From Sphingobacterium sp. R2 (GTDB lineage: Bacteria; Bacteroidota; Bacteroidia; Sphingobacteriales; Sphingobacteriaceae), in NCBI RefSeq assembly GCF_040760075.1, contig NZ_CP142884.1:5146001-5210000 (forward strand): a DNA stretch of 64,000 nucleotides. Reading direction: 5' to 3'. Shown here one piece after another: positions 8,909-17,822 of the stretch. A program made the position numbers and the translations under genes. Below the pieces are notes generated by a model, which saw only the letters and a list, made by a program, of their open reading frames with translations, did not search any database and had not been told where the DNA came from. Numbering within the stretch: position 1 is the first letter of the stretch; each line of letters begins with the position of its first letter.

Positions 8909-9475
8909 TTAACGGTACTCTTTTAATAGTTGTTGTAACTGTATAAATGCTGCCCTGGTACGGGTTTTTATCGTCCCAAGCGGAACATCAAGTTGTTCGG
9001 CTATCTCTTGTTGTGTATAACCTTCATAGTAAGCCATTTCAATCAAGATACGCCATTCAGGCTTTAATTTATCTAAAATAGTGCTGAAACCAATAAAATC
9101 TGACTTTATATGTAATCCACCCTGACTTTGATCCTGTTCTTCTTCCCTATTTACGATATTTGAAAGCGGTTGGTTTTTCTGCTCGTTAACAATTGCTTTT
9201 GATTTTCGATGATCGAGTGCTGTGTTACGGGCGATATTAATCATCCAGGTATAAAGACGGCCTTTTGACTCATCAAAGACATCGATATACCGCCAAATTT
9301 TGACGAAGACGTCTTGTATCACTTCTTCGGCATGCTCATTTGAAATAACGATACGGCAAACCACCCCAAAGAGCGCATCGGCATAGTGATCATAAAGATA
9401 ACTAAAAGCCTGTTGATTCTTCTTTTTCAATAAAAGAATTAATGTCTCTTCAGAAAGATTGTGTAATGGACTCAA
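8909..9475 (-). CDS. ECF sigma-70 factor (SigK-like)
   Basis: This 188-residue protein has sigma region 2 (about 20-95: AFSYLYDHYADALF, HAEEVIQDVFVKIW, GRLYTWMINIARNTALDH) and region 4 (about 130-185: EMAYYEGYTQQEIAEQLDVPLGT-type helix-turn-helix, then IKTRTRAAF). It is the partner of the RskA-like anti-sigma factor encoded two bases downstream. The frame has no upstream ATG: the start is a TTG at 9475, preceded by an in-frame stop, so translation probably starts at this rare codon. ECF sigma factors usually activate their own promoter, but I could not identify one here. The regulon is unknown. Confidence 0.9.
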   Translation of the reverse strand: MSPLHNLSEETLILLLKKKNQQAFSYLYDHYADALFGVVCRIVISNEHAEEVIQDVFVKIWRYIDVFDESKGRLYTWMINIARNTALDHRKSKAIVNEQKNQPLSNIVNREEEQDQSQGGLHIKSDFIGFSTILDKLKPEWRILIEMAYYEGYTQQEIAEQLDVPLGTIKTRTRAAFIQLQQLLKEYR

Positions 9476-9810
9476 ATTTTATGCTTATAACAGACTAAAG
9501 ATGATCATTAAAAATTACATAAAGAAAGAGCTAAAATAAAATAAGTTAAAGTTCCTGAAAAACGAGTAAAAATACGTATCATGCTACTTAGAAGACTATG
9601 GTTACATGAATGGCTTTATGATGACCACAATTTTTTAAACGTTTCTTATCCTATAAAATTTTCATCAATCAGCACGAACTTTAACGGAGAAGTAGCCTGA
9701 AAAGGTTACTTAAAAACTAGAGGATAAAAAAAAATAAGCATTGTGGTGAAAAATATTGTGTTCATAAACAGGATGATCCGTATTTAAAGCACAGAATATA
9801 TCTTCCATAC
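9476..9810. other. Intergenic region between the sigma factor and tRNA-Leu
   Basis: 335 AT-rich bases with the upstream regions of the sigma gene (minus) and the tRNA (plus). I see no open frame, repeat or hairpin that I can support here. Confidence 0.35.
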
Positions 9811-9841
9811 TTGCAATATCATACTTTCGTTTCTATATTTG
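9811..9841 (+). promoter_or_regulatory. Promoter of tRNA-Leu
   Basis: A TTG at 9811-9813 is followed after 20 bases by TATATTTG (9834-9841), a full match to the Bacteroidota -7 consensus TAnnTTTG. The mature tRNA begins 20 bases further on. Confidence 0.6.
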
Positions 9842-9860
9842 TCCCATAAGAAATCCCAAT

Positions 9861-9942
9861 GCGGAAGTGGCGTAATTGGTAGCCGCACCAGACTTAGGAT
9901 CTGGCGCCGCGAGGCGTGGGGGTTCGAGTCCCTTCTTCCGCA
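9861..9942 (+). tRNA. tRNA-Leu (anticodon TAG)
   Basis: The 82-base sequence folds as a class II tRNA. The acceptor stem is GCGGAAG with CTTCCGC and discriminator A (9942). The anticodon stem CCAGA/TCTGG closes a seven-base loop CTTAGGA with anticodon TAG, reading CUN leucine codons. A long variable arm (CGCC GCGA GGCG type) and a GGTTCGAGTCC T-arm follow. CCA is not encoded. A strong terminator follows directly. Confidence 0.97.
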
Positions 9943-9943
9943 C

Positions 9944-9980
9944 AAAAAAAATCCCGAACGTTACGTTCGGGATTTTTTTT
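9944..9980. terminator. Bidirectional terminator after tRNA-Leu
   Basis: A perfect 10-bp stem (ATCCCGAACG at 9951-9960, CGTTCGGGAT at 9964-9973) with a TTA loop has an A-run before it and a T-run after it. It can stop tRNA transcription and also the convergent gene ending at 10005. Confidence 0.9.
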
Positions 9981-10004
9981 AGAATGTCCTCTTTGCTCCA
10001 TCAA

Positions 10005-10388
10005 TTAAGCAGACCAATCGAATGGTTTTGTACAAGGATCGCATTCAAATTTTAAAACCTTCCCTAAACTTTTCGCTTTTTTACCTTTTTTTACAAATAC
10101 ATAAGCCAAATCCACATCTTCTTCTACTTCCATCCCGCTTTCATCTCGGCCTTTTACGATAACAGAATAATATTTTCCATCGGAATCTTTCTTATAATAA
10201 ACTTCATTTACCGATATTTTTTGAGGAATTTGGTTGTCGCAGCAGCTGCACCACAAAATAATAATAGGCTCTTTCTTTAGGTAAACAACAGCTGCTTCGG
10301 CCTGCTTCTGTGTAAGGGCCTGCAGTTGGTCTGCTTTCGAAAATAAAGCTGCGCATAGCAACAGGGAAAGAAATACGATCTTTTTCAT
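10005..10388 (-). CDS. Secreted cysteine-rich small protein, unknown function
   Basis: This 127-residue protein has a clear signal peptide (MKKIVFLSLLLCAALFSKAD, cleavage near residue 20). The mature part has a cluster WCSCCDN around residues 46-52 and a second pair in FECDPCTKPF near the C-terminus, giving at least five cysteines in a short periplasmic or surface domain. The rest is polar with a predicted beta-rich middle (EVYYKKDSDGKYYSVIVKG). I do not recognise a named family. The cysteines could bind a metal or form disulfides. It sits between a ROK kinase gene (same strand, 94 bases upstream) and the tRNA-Leu terminator. Confidence 0.75.
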   Translation of the reverse strand: MKKIVFLSLLLCAALFSKADQLQALTQKQAEAAVVYLKKEPIIILWCSCCDNQIPQKISVNEVYYKKDSDGKYYSVIVKGRDESGMEVEEDVDLAYVFVKKGKKAKSLGKVLKFECDPCTKPFDWSA

Positions 10389-10482
10389 ATAATTTGTGAG
10401 TTTAAATCAATCTATCCGCAAAGACTATGCCTTTAGCCCGTATAAAGATAATTGTAGTCTATGACGCAAGTGATAGAAATGC

Positions 10483-11451
10483 TTATTTTTCCCAAACCAA
10501 TGCACTTGCCCCTAGAATTGCTGCATCGGCTTCTTCCAATTCACTAAAGACAAGTTTCACTTTATTCCTAAACAATGGGAAAAGATTTCTTTCCATATGC
10601 AATTTAGCGGGTTTCAATATAAAATCTCCGGCTTTAATGACACCGCCAAATAAAAGAATTGCTTCAGGAGATGAAAACATGACAAAATTAGCCAAGGCCT
10701 CACCAAGCTTCTGCCCGGTATATCGGAATACTTCAATGGCTATTGCGTCTCCTTTCATTGCACATTCATGGACAGTTTTGGAATTTATAGCATCTTCAGG
10801 ATATTGATTTAACATCGATTCGGGAAATTCAGCCCGCATTTTCTTTGCCGTGATCGTTATTCCCGTAGCGGAAGCATACGCTTCTAAACTCCCTTCAGAA
10901 CCTGTGCTCCAATGTTTCCTCCCTCCGGGTTTCACGATCGTGTGACCTAACTCCCCCGCAAATCCGTCGTGACCATAAATTAGCTTTCCTCCGGCCACGA
11001 TACCACTCCCGACACCTGTCCCCAAGGTAATCATAATAAAATCTTTCATTCCTCGGGCTGCACCAAAAAGCATCTCACCATAAGCCGCGGCATTCGCATC
11101 GTTGGTGATGGTACAAGGAATACTAAACTTGGTAGTCATTAAATCGCTGAAATGAATCACACCTTTCCACGGAAGATTGGGCGCATGATCTATTGTTCCA
11201 GTATAATAATTGGCATCTGGGGCGCCAACTCCAATTCCATCGAAACTGTCTTTGCCACCAAAATTTTCAATTAAAGGAAGTGCCTTTTCATACAGCGCAT
11301 CAATAAACTCTTCTACTGTCTCATAATCATCTGTTTTTATGCTCCCTTTTTCAAGCACTTCACCGCGATGATTGACCACGCCAAACTTCGTATTGGTCCC
11401 CCCAATATCTATTCCCAACGCCACGCGTCTTGATAAATTTATTAACGACAT
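10483..11451 (-). CDS. ROK-family sugar kinase (glucokinase-like)
   Basis: This 322-residue protein has the ATP phosphate-binding motif DIGGTNTKFGVV at about 15-26, the sugar-binding/catalytic region with IGVGAPD and TNDANAAAYGE (catalytic Asp in NDAN), and a second phosphate motif LGTGVGSGIV. It probably phosphorylates glucose or a related hexose. Normal ROK proteins carry a zinc site, CxCGxxGC, before LEAYAS. Here the matching segment is WSTGSEGSLEAYAS (about residues 178-191), with all three cysteines replaced by Trp, Thr and Ser. The preceding His of GHTIV is kept. The fold is otherwise full length (family about 300-320). It stands alone on the minus strand. Confidence 0.88.
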   Translation of the reverse strand: MSLINLSRRVALGIDIGGTNTKFGVVNHRGEVLEKGSIKTDDYETVEEFIDALYEKALPLIENFGGKDSFDGIGVGAPDANYYTGTIDHAPNLPWKGVIHFSDLMTTKFSIPCTITNDANAAAYGEMLFGAARGMKDFIMITLGTGVGSGIVAGGKLIYGHDGFAGELGHTIVKPGGRKHWSTGSEGSLEAYASATGITITAKKMRAEFPESMLNQYPEDAINSKTVHECAMKGDAIAIEVFRYTGQKLGEALANFVMFSSPEAILLFGGVIKAGDFILKPAKLHMERNLFPLFRNKVKLVFSELEEADAAILGASALVWEK

Positions 11452-11862
11452 TTCTATTTATGTTTCTTAATTTAAAAAATTACTAAAATATAATATTTTA
11501 TGAGCAGTCGACAAAATCTTCTTGACAATTAATTTTAATCTCTTGCCTTTTGGTTGTCAGACGAATCCGTTCAACGGTGAATGCACCAAACCTCGCTGCG
11601 CTATAAATTGGCATTAAAAAAAAGGCTTCTTATTGCCTTATGTTTTGTAAAATTAGCGATAATGATCAAATTTACTTGTTGCTGAATTAGAATTTACCGT
11701 CATTTGTGTCGTCGATTTTTTAGCTTAAAAAATCGCAGCTCATTATTAGTGATAGGATTGATACAGCTTCCATTATTCGAAGCAAATAATTTACCCTATT
11801 TTATTCGTATTTTGTGCGTATCTCCAGATTGAATTATTGAAATCATACAACGTTAAAAAACA
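11452..11862. other. Divergent intergenic region between the ROK kinase and M13 peptidase
   Basis: 411 bases. A minus-strand terminator-like hairpin (AAGGC/GCCTT, 11622-11639) is followed on that strand by eight T residues, although no minus-strand gene lies upstream of it. A perfect 9-bp stem CGATTTTTT/AAAAAATCG with a 5-base loop lies at 11713-11735. No open frame is convincing. Confidence 0.35.
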
Positions 11863-13902
11863 ATGAAAAAACTAACACTTGCCTTAATTTTCTTGGCTGG
11901 AATCTACACTCAGCATGCGGAAGCGCAAACAGGAGATACAAATTCCGACAAAGGTCTTGATTTGAGCTTGATGGACAGATCCGTACGCCCACAAGATGAC
12001 TTTTACAATTATGTGAGCGGGACCTGGATGAAAACTGCTAAAATCCCTTCCGACAAACCTACTTGGGGAAGCTTCAATAAATTGGCAGAAGATACGGACA
12101 ACAATTCGATGAAAATTCTGAACTCTTTATTAAAAGATAAATTTCCGGAAGGCAGTGAAGGCCAAAAAATACAAGATTTGTATGCTTCCTATATGAACTT
12201 GCAGAAAAGAAATGCCGAAGGCATTAAGCCCATTCAGGTAAATTTAAGCAAAATCGACGCCATCAAAAATTTAAAAGATCTTCAGAATTATTTAATATCG
12301 GTAACAAAAGAAGGTGAAAACAACTTTTACGGTTGGGGCGTGTACGCTGACTTGAAAGATTCTAAAATGAATGCGGTATATTTAGGCGATGCGACTTTAG
12401 GATTAGGAAGAGATTATTATCAAAAAGAGAATGAAAAAAATACAGAAGCTATTGCAGAATACCAAAAATATGTAGCTTCAATGTTGAAAGAATTGGGCTA
12501 TAAAAATAGTGATGCTGCCGCAAAAGGAATCGTTGACTACGAAAAAAGTATCGCTAAAACCTACTTGACCAATGAACAGAGCCGAGATAATACGCTGCAG
12601 TACAACCCGCAGACTATGGATGAATTAACAGCATTGGTTAAAAATGTCAATCTACCTGAGTACCTTAAAAAAGTAGGTGTCAACACCGAAAAAGTAATTA
12701 TTGGAGAGTTAGGTTATTACAAAAACTTCGACAAGTTGGTCAATGCTCAAAACCTTCCTATCATCAAAGATTACTTAAAATTCCATATGATCAATGGCAG
12801 TGCTTCTTATTTAAGTGAAAAATTAGGCGATATGCGCTTTGCTTTTTATGGCAAATATTTAAGAGGTCAACAAGAACAACGCGCATTAAATAAAAGAGGA
12901 TTTGAACTGATCAATTCCACATTGGGTGAAGCTTTTGGAAAACTCTATGTGGAAAAATATTTTCCAGCAGAAGCTAAAGCGCAAATGGTCGAATTGATCG
13001 ACTACCTAAAGAAAAGCTTTGCTGTGCATATCAACGATTTGACTTGGATGTCTTCCGTCACAAAAGGCAAAGCGCTTGACAAACTCAACAAATTTACCGT
13101 AAAAGTCGCCTATCCGGACAAGTGGAAAGATTATTCGAAATTAAATATTCTATCCGAAAACAAAGGCGGTAATCTGTATACTAACCTTCAACATATCACC
13201 ACTTGGCGATATGAAAAAGATCTGGCTAAAATTGGAAAAGCGGTCGATAAATCGGAATGGGGCATGACTCCACAAACCGTAAATGCCTACTACAATCCGG
13301 TGAACAACGAGATTGTGTTTCCGGCAGCTATTCTGCAACCTCCATTTTTCAACGCACAAGCTGATGCCGCGGTCAATTTCGGTGGTATAGGCGCTGTGAT
13401 TGGCCATGAAATGAGCCATGGATTTGACGATTCGGGAGCGCAATTTGATGCGGACGGAAACTTGGTCGACTGGTGGACACCAGAAGATAAAGCAAATTTC
13501 GAAAAAGCAACAAAAACACTGGCCGCCCAATACGATAAATATGAACCTGTGAAAGGTACGTTCGTTAACGGAACGTTTACAAACGGCGAAAATATTGCAG
13601 ATTTAGGCGGGGTCAACATCGCCTATGATGCCCTTCAAATGTATTTAAAAGATAAGGGAAATCCAGGCGAAATAAGTGGATATACGCAAGATCAGCGATT
13701 TTTCCTCAGTTGGGCAACTGTATGGAGAACCTTATCCAGTGAAAAATACATGATTAACCAAGTTAAGACTGATCCACACTCCCCTGGATATTTCAGAAGT
13801 TTTGCTCCACTGATCAACGTGGATGCTTTTTACAAAGCATTTGACATTAAAAAGGGCGACAAACTCTACAAGTCTCCAGAAGAAAGAATCAAAATCTGGT
13901 AA
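11863..13902 (+). CDS. M13-family zinc metallopeptidase (neprilysin/PepO-like)
   Basis: This 679-residue protein has a signal peptide (about 1-21, ending AEAQ). The N-terminal Peptidase_M13_N region (about 50-425) begins with RPQDDFYNYVSGTWM. The catalytic half has NAYYNPVNNEIVFPA, the zinc motif HEMSH in IGHEMSHGFDD (near residue 515) and the third ligand plus Asp in ENIADLGG (near 576). The C-terminus ends KIW, a usual M13 ending where a tryptophan closes the fold. It should cleave peptides (typically before hydrophobic residues) in the periplasm or outside the cell. It is monocistronic with a terminator directly after. Confidence 0.95.
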   Translation: MKKLTLALIFLAGIYTQHAEAQTGDTNSDKGLDLSLMDRSVRPQDDFYNYVSGTWMKTAKIPSDKPTWGSFNKLAEDTDNNSMKILNSLLKDKFPEGSEGQKIQDLYASYMNLQKRNAEGIKPIQVNLSKIDAIKNLKDLQNYLISVTKEGENNFYGWGVYADLKDSKMNAVYLGDATLGLGRDYYQKENEKNTEAIAEYQKYVASMLKELGYKNSDAAAKGIVDYEKSIAKTYLTNEQSRDNTLQYNPQTMDELTALVKNVNLPEYLKKVGVNTEKVIIGELGYYKNFDKLVNAQNLPIIKDYLKFHMINGSASYLSEKLGDMRFAFYGKYLRGQQEQRALNKRGFELINSTLGEAFGKLYVEKYFPAEAKAQMVELIDYLKKSFAVHINDLTWMSSVTKGKALDKLNKFTVKVAYPDKWKDYSKLNILSENKGGNLYTNLQHITTWRYEKDLAKIGKAVDKSEWGMTPQTVNAYYNPVNNEIVFPAAILQPPFFNAQADAAVNFGGIGAVIGHEMSHGFDDSGAQFDADGNLVDWWTPEDKANFEKATKTLAAQYDKYEPVKGTFVNGTFTNGENIADLGGVNIAYDALQMYLKDKGNPGEISGYTQDQRFFLSWATVWRTLSSEKYMINQVKTDPHSPGYFRSFAPLINVDAFYKAFDIKKGDKLYKSPEERIKIW

Positions 13903-13914
13903 TCATACTTCTAC

Positions 13915-13942
13915 AGGAGCAGTCTTTAGGCTGCTCCTTTAC
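13915..13942 (+). terminator. Terminator of the M13 peptidase gene
   Basis: An 8-bp stem AGGAGCAG/CTGCTCCT (13915-13922 with 13931-13938) has an 8-base loop and a short T tail, beginning 13 bases after the stop codon. Confidence 0.7.
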
Positions 13943-14084
13943 ATTTCTGCTTAATCTCCCCACCATTTCTTTAAAATCACAACCACACTAACGCTTAACG
14001 ATCGGCTAGTAACATTTCTTTTATAATGCACTAAATCATTTTAGTATACTTATATTCACTATAAAATTACCAATTAAGTGTACC

Positions 14085-15896
14085 ATGATAAAAACCCAAA
14101 CCTCAATTTTTGCGCTCGTATTATCGTTCTTCAGTTGGATGAATGCCTTGGCACAATATCCCCTGCTTTCTACTCCATGGACCGAAACAGCCAAAAAAAC
14201 ACAAATTCCACTTTCCGAATATCCACGTCCTCAAATGGAAAGGAACGAATGGCTATGTCTAAATGGTAAATGGGATTATATCGGTGGGAAAAATGCTCCA
14301 AATGCGCTGAACCCTGTGATGCCGATTTCTTTTGATAAGAGTCGGGAAAGTATTCTTGTCCCCTATTGCCCAGAATCCTATTTATCTGGAATACAGCGCA
14401 AACAAGAAATCAACCTCTGGTACCATAGGAACTTCGAACTACCTAAACATTGGAAAGGGAAAGATATTATCCTTCACTTTGGCGCAGTGGATCACGATGC
14501 GACCGTATTTGTAAATGGGAAAAAGGCGGGTAACCATTCAGGTGGTTACGATTCCTTTTGGGTCAATATCACTGAGTTTCTAAAGTCTGGCACCAATAAT
14601 ATTGTCGTAGCTGCGCATGATAAGAATGACGGCAAGTATCCTTCAGGCAAAAATGGACCTCGCGGTGACTATACATTTTCCTCTGGAATATGGCAAACGG
14701 TATGGATAGAGCCAGTAAATAAAAGCTATATACAGGGAATCAAATTGTTGCCTAAAGTAGCCGAAAGTCAGCTAAAACTACAGGTCAATACTTCCCAAAA
14801 GTCAAAAGTTACAGCCATAGTTTCAGTAGGCGGGAAAGAAATTTCAAAAACGGTACTACAAACCGGCGTTGCGTCTAATATTCCTATCGATAATCCTCAA
14901 CTTTGGTCTCCTGACTCTCCCTTTTTATACGATTTAAAATTAAGTATCCACGGGGAGAACGGAGAAATTGTCGATGAAGTGAAGAGCTATTTTGGCATGC
15001 GTGATATTAAACTTGGTCAGGTAAACGGAATTGTAAGGCCTTTATTGAATAACAAATTTGTTATGCAGCTCGGTTTGTTAGATCAGGGATACTGGCCTGA
15101 CGGAATACTAACAGCTCCTACCGAAGAGGCCCTTAAATATGATATCGAATTCACAAAGAAAGCTGGGTATAATCTCATTCGTAAACACATGAAAACTGAG
15201 CCTCAGCGTTTCTATTACTGGGCAGATAAAATGGGGCTGCTGGTGTGGCAGGATATGCCCTGCCTCTGGTATCCGGAAGAAGATACAACAATTTATCGAA
15301 AAGCTTTCCGTGACGAGTACAAAGCTATTATTGACGACCACTACAATTCGCCATCCATCATTGCTTGGGTTCCGTTTAACGAGAATTGGGGTGCATTCGA
15401 TGTACGCAATATTACAGCGTGGACCAAACAATACGACCCTTCGCGATTAGTAAACGGGAACTCCGGATTTAATAACAATCCGTCCTATCAGAAAGCGTAT
15501 GGCGACCCCGGAAATGGTGATTTTGTGGATACGCACATCTACGTTGGTCCTCAAGGAGCTTCACAACCTGACAATAAAAGAGCCGCCTCGCTTGGAGAAT
15601 TTGGTGGTGTAGGTCTATTTGTCCGCGGTCATATGTGGCCTGTCGAAAATAATGCTTATGCCTACGAGCCCACGATCGGTGCACTTACCGACCGCTATAT
15701 ATTCCTCATGGATAATGTCGAGCAACTGCTCCGATACAAAGGTCTCAGTGTCGCAATTTATACGCAAACTACCGATGTGGAACACGAAGTCAATGGACTG
15801 TTGACTTATGACCGTAAAATACAAAAAATGGACCTCGAAAAAATTAAAGTAGCAAACAAAGCCGTGATTAACGTTGGAAATGAATTGAATGAATAG
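14085..15896 (+). CDS. Glycoside hydrolase family 2 protein, secreted
   Basis: This 603-residue protein has a signal peptide (about 1-24, ending ALAQ). Its domains are in GH2 order: a jelly-roll sugar-binding domain (about 50-220, with WYHRNFELP, HFGAVDHDATVFVNGK and GIWQTVWIEPV), an immunoglobulin-like domain (about 225-315, ending YFGMRDI) and a TIM barrel (about 320-600). The acid/base Glu is in PFNENWGAF near residue 433 and the nucleophile candidate is in LGEFGG near 505. Activity could be beta-galactosidase, beta-mannosidase or beta-glucuronidase-like and cannot be fixed from sequence. It is shorter than LacZ-type members, lacking C-terminal domains. It is not next to SusCD and appears to be a stand-alone gene. 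Confidence 0.9.
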   Translation: MIKTQTSIFALVLSFFSWMNALAQYPLLSTPWTETAKKTQIPLSEYPRPQMERNEWLCLNGKWDYIGGKNAPNALNPVMPISFDKSRESILVPYCPESYLSGIQRKQEINLWYHRNFELPKHWKGKDIILHFGAVDHDATVFVNGKKAGNHSGGYDSFWVNITEFLKSGTNNIVVAAHDKNDGKYPSGKNGPRGDYTFSSGIWQTVWIEPVNKSYIQGIKLLPKVAESQLKLQVNTSQKSKVTAIVSVGGKEISKTVLQTGVASNIPIDNPQLWSPDSPFLYDLKLSIHGENGEIVDEVKSYFGMRDIKLGQVNGIVRPLLNNKFVMQLGLLDQGYWPDGILTAPTEEALKYDIEFTKKAGYNLIRKHMKTEPQRFYYWADKMGLLVWQDMPCLWYPEEDTTIYRKAFRDEYKAIIDDHYNSPSIIAWVPFNENWGAFDVRNITAWTKQYDPSRLVNGNSGFNNNPSYQKAYGDPGNGDFVDTHIYVGPQGASQPDNKRAASLGEFGGVGLFVRGHMWPVENNAYAYEPTIGALTDRYIFLMDNVEQLLRYKGLSVAIYTQTTDVEHEVNGLLTYDRKIQKMDLEKIKVANKAVINVGNELNE

Positions 15897-15979
15897 GGTT
15901 CAAAAATGTTCAAACCATTGGAATTAAACCGCTGTTCTTCTTGTAGTAAGTGTTCAATGATCATTAAAAAAACACGATT

Positions 15980-16156
15980 ATGGCAAAATATTCAGAAAAA
16001 GCATCCGAAAAAGTTGAAAAGACAATGCATGAAATGAAGGAAGGAAAATTGAAATCCGGCAGCGGAAAAAAAGTAACTTCCAAAAAACAGGCTGTTGCTA
16101 TTGGCTTATCCGAAGCCCGAAAGGAAGGTGCCAAAGTTCCTAAAAAGAAATCCTAG
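15980..16156 (+). CDS. DUF6496-type lysine-rich small protein
   Basis: This 58-residue, very basic protein starts MAKYSEKASEKVEKTMHEMK. It is followed by GKLKSGSGKKVTSKKQAVAI and then GLSEARKEGAKVPKKKS. The pattern (helix, KSGSGKKV, QAVAIGLSEARKEG) matches the small DUF6496 proteins I recall, which are widespread and uncharacterised. It could bind nucleic acid, as an inference from charge only. The stop codon lies inside the stem of a terminator, so the transcript ends right with the gene. Confidence 0.8.
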   Translation: MAKYSEKASEKVEKTMHEMKEGKLKSGSGKKVTSKKQAVAIGLSEARKEGAKVPKKKS

Positions 16157-16181
16157 CATTTATACTGCTAGGATTTCTTTT
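16148..16181 (+). terminator. Terminator of the DUF6496 gene
   Basis: An 11-bp perfect stem AAATCCTAGCA/TGCTAGGATTT (16148-16158, 16166-16176) with a 7-base loop and a CTTTT tail. The gene's TAG stop is within the stem. Confidence 0.8.
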
Positions 16182-16208
16182 AATCAAATTAAGCTTTCTA
16201 CAAAAAAG

Positions 16209-16616
16209 CTACAGTAGCGATTTTTTCTCTTCTTTATGATCATAAGGATCGGACAAAACATTTTGACTATCCTCAACATTTATAAAATTTTGATTGACAT
16301 CGACTGGTGTATAAATATGAATACTGTTTCCATTTCTCTTTTTGAGATAGTATTGAATCTTTGTCGTGTCTATATTTGTTACATCGGAAGCTGTCCAAAT
16401 CATTTTACGGCCTGTACCGTCAATAGTTATTACCGTGTCATTACCACGTGCGATAATGCGCTCTAGCCCTAATTCACCTTTTCGATCACCTTCTCTTGTC
16501 AGCAAATGTGTATTTCCATCTTTATCAATCATTCTGATCGGTTGATTATTATGACATCCAACCAAAAAGAGGAAATTAAATAGAAGAAATGGAAGGGCCG
16601 TTAGTCTTATTTTCAT
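16209..16616 (-). CDS. Lipoprotein of unknown function
   Basis: I chose the ATG at 16616, which gives a 135-residue protein starting MKIRLTALPFLLFNFLFLVG and then Cys, a good lipoprotein signal with lipobox LVGC. A longer frame from 16718 would put this signal 34 residues inside, which is unlikely. The mature part is polar, with DGNTHLLTREGDRKGELG and IARGNDTVITIDGTGR, and ends in a lysine-rich tail. No family recognised. It lies 112 bases downstream of the DUF1275 gene on the same strand. Confidence 0.7.
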   Translation of the reverse strand: MKIRLTALPFLLFNFLFLVGCHNNQPIRMIDKDGNTHLLTREGDRKGELGLERIIARGNDTVITIDGTGRKMIWTASDVTNIDTTKIQYYLKKRNGNSIHIYTPVDVNQNFINVEDSQNVLSDPYDHKEEKKSLL

Positions 16617-16728
16617 ATCAATTGCTATATTACTCAATATCGTTAACGACGAGGCACAAAGATTCTGCCAAAGTACAAATGGCTCAAAAGATAATTTCTT
16701 GATCGCAAAAAACTTCAATTAACCGATG

Positions 16729-17463
16729 CTATTCATCGTGTCTTAAACTTCGTTTCAGATGATAAAACTGAAGCAGGATATGATCGTACCACAAAGCAAA
16801 CAAAAGCATTACTGCGGGTAGTAATAATGTTTTCAATTTAAAAAATTGAAACATAAAACCTCCGAGTATCCCTCCGATGAAAAAACCTGCAATAATCATT
16901 AGTTTAAGAAAAATACTTTTGTGTAGTTTCACTCGTTCACCAACTTCGCTATAAAACAACAACTGTGAAATTTCGATCCCCAAATCAGTAAACAATCCGG
17001 TCAAATGTGTCGTTCTGACAACGGACTTGGAGACTTTTGTTACTAATGCATTTTGAAGTCCCATCGCAAAAAGCAGGGCGAATGAAATTAACGTTACAAA
17101 CGGTGGTTCTATTCGGATGAAAAGTGGGAGAAGCCCTGCAGAAATCAAAATCATAGATTCTATACAAATTGGGATGATATAGGCATTATGGGATTTCTTT
17201 TTTGAGGCCAATTCAATAATGAAACCTGAAACAGAAGCTCCTAATAAAAAGAAGCCGATATACCATAGATAAATCAAGGCCATTTTATAATTTGTCAAAA
17301 TCAACTGCTCAGAAAAAAAAGCAAAGTGCCCCGTGACATTTGTGGTCAACGTGTTAAGTGAAAGAACTCCCGTAATATTAACCAGCCCCGCAACACAGGA
17401 TAAAATTGAGGCTAACTTCAAATTGTGGATGTAATTCCTTCCTCTTCCTTGGTGTCTAAACAT
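16729..17463 (-). CDS. DUF1275 (YoaK-like) integral membrane protein
   Basis: This 244-residue protein has about six hydrophobic segments (near 18-38, 62-82, 95-115, 120-140, 180-200 and 205-225). The signature of the family is present: AGLVNITGVLSL followed by TTNVTGHFAFF and, later, MGLQNALVTKVSKSVVRTTHLTGLFTDLG. Both the VTGH and RTTHLTG motifs are hallmarks of DUF1275/YoaK proteins. Function is not established for the family. The start at 17463 fits, with a short charged N-terminus before the first helix. Confidence 0.9.
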   Translation of the reverse strand: MFRHQGRGRNYIHNLKLASILSCVAGLVNITGVLSLNTLTTNVTGHFAFFSEQLILTNYKMALIYLWYIGFFLLGASVSGFIIELASKKKSHNAYIIPICIESMILISAGLLPLFIRIEPPFVTLISFALLFAMGLQNALVTKVSKSVVRTTHLTGLFTDLGIEISQLLFYSEVGERVKLHKSIFLKLMIIAGFFIGGILGGFMFQFFKLKTLLLPAVMLLFALWYDHILLQFYHLKRSLRHDE

Positions 17464-17822
17464 TTGAACTAAACTTTATATCCTACATTATTCCACATTT
17501 CACCCAGATGCTTATGATTGAGATTGACAAAACGCTGTCCGTCATGCGCATTCACCAAAAGCTCATCATGTTATTATCCTAGACAACAGGTGATAAAACG
17601 AGTCAAAAATACGAATACATTAGTTCATATCGAAAGGATTAAGATCATATAAAAGGCGTCAGATTTTATAGCAATCAACAAATCAGCTGTTTCGGAAATA
17701 AGGCATTTTAAACGCGTTAACATACAATTTAAACATTTTGTAACAATTCACTTAAACTTTAAAATTTGTAGACCAAAACCGCTTGTATCATTTTTAAAGT
17801 TTAATTACATTTGCTCACAGCG
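17464..17822. other. Divergent intergenic region upstream of the short protein and efflux operon
   Basis: 359 AT-rich bases containing the start regions of the DUF1275 gene (minus) and the 17823 gene (plus). A TAAAATTTG at about 17760-17769 resembles a -7 element with one extra base. No other signal is supported. Confidence 0.35.

Noticed and set aside
9861..9980. The tRNA-Leu gene as attachment site of an integrated element.
   Set aside because: There is no integrase next to it and I see no repeat of its 3' end. A normal terminator and ordinary genes follow.
13150..13619. Long open frames on the strand opposite the M13 peptidase gene.
   Set aside because: They are antisense shadows. The plus-strand frame contains the zinc motif and the family pattern.
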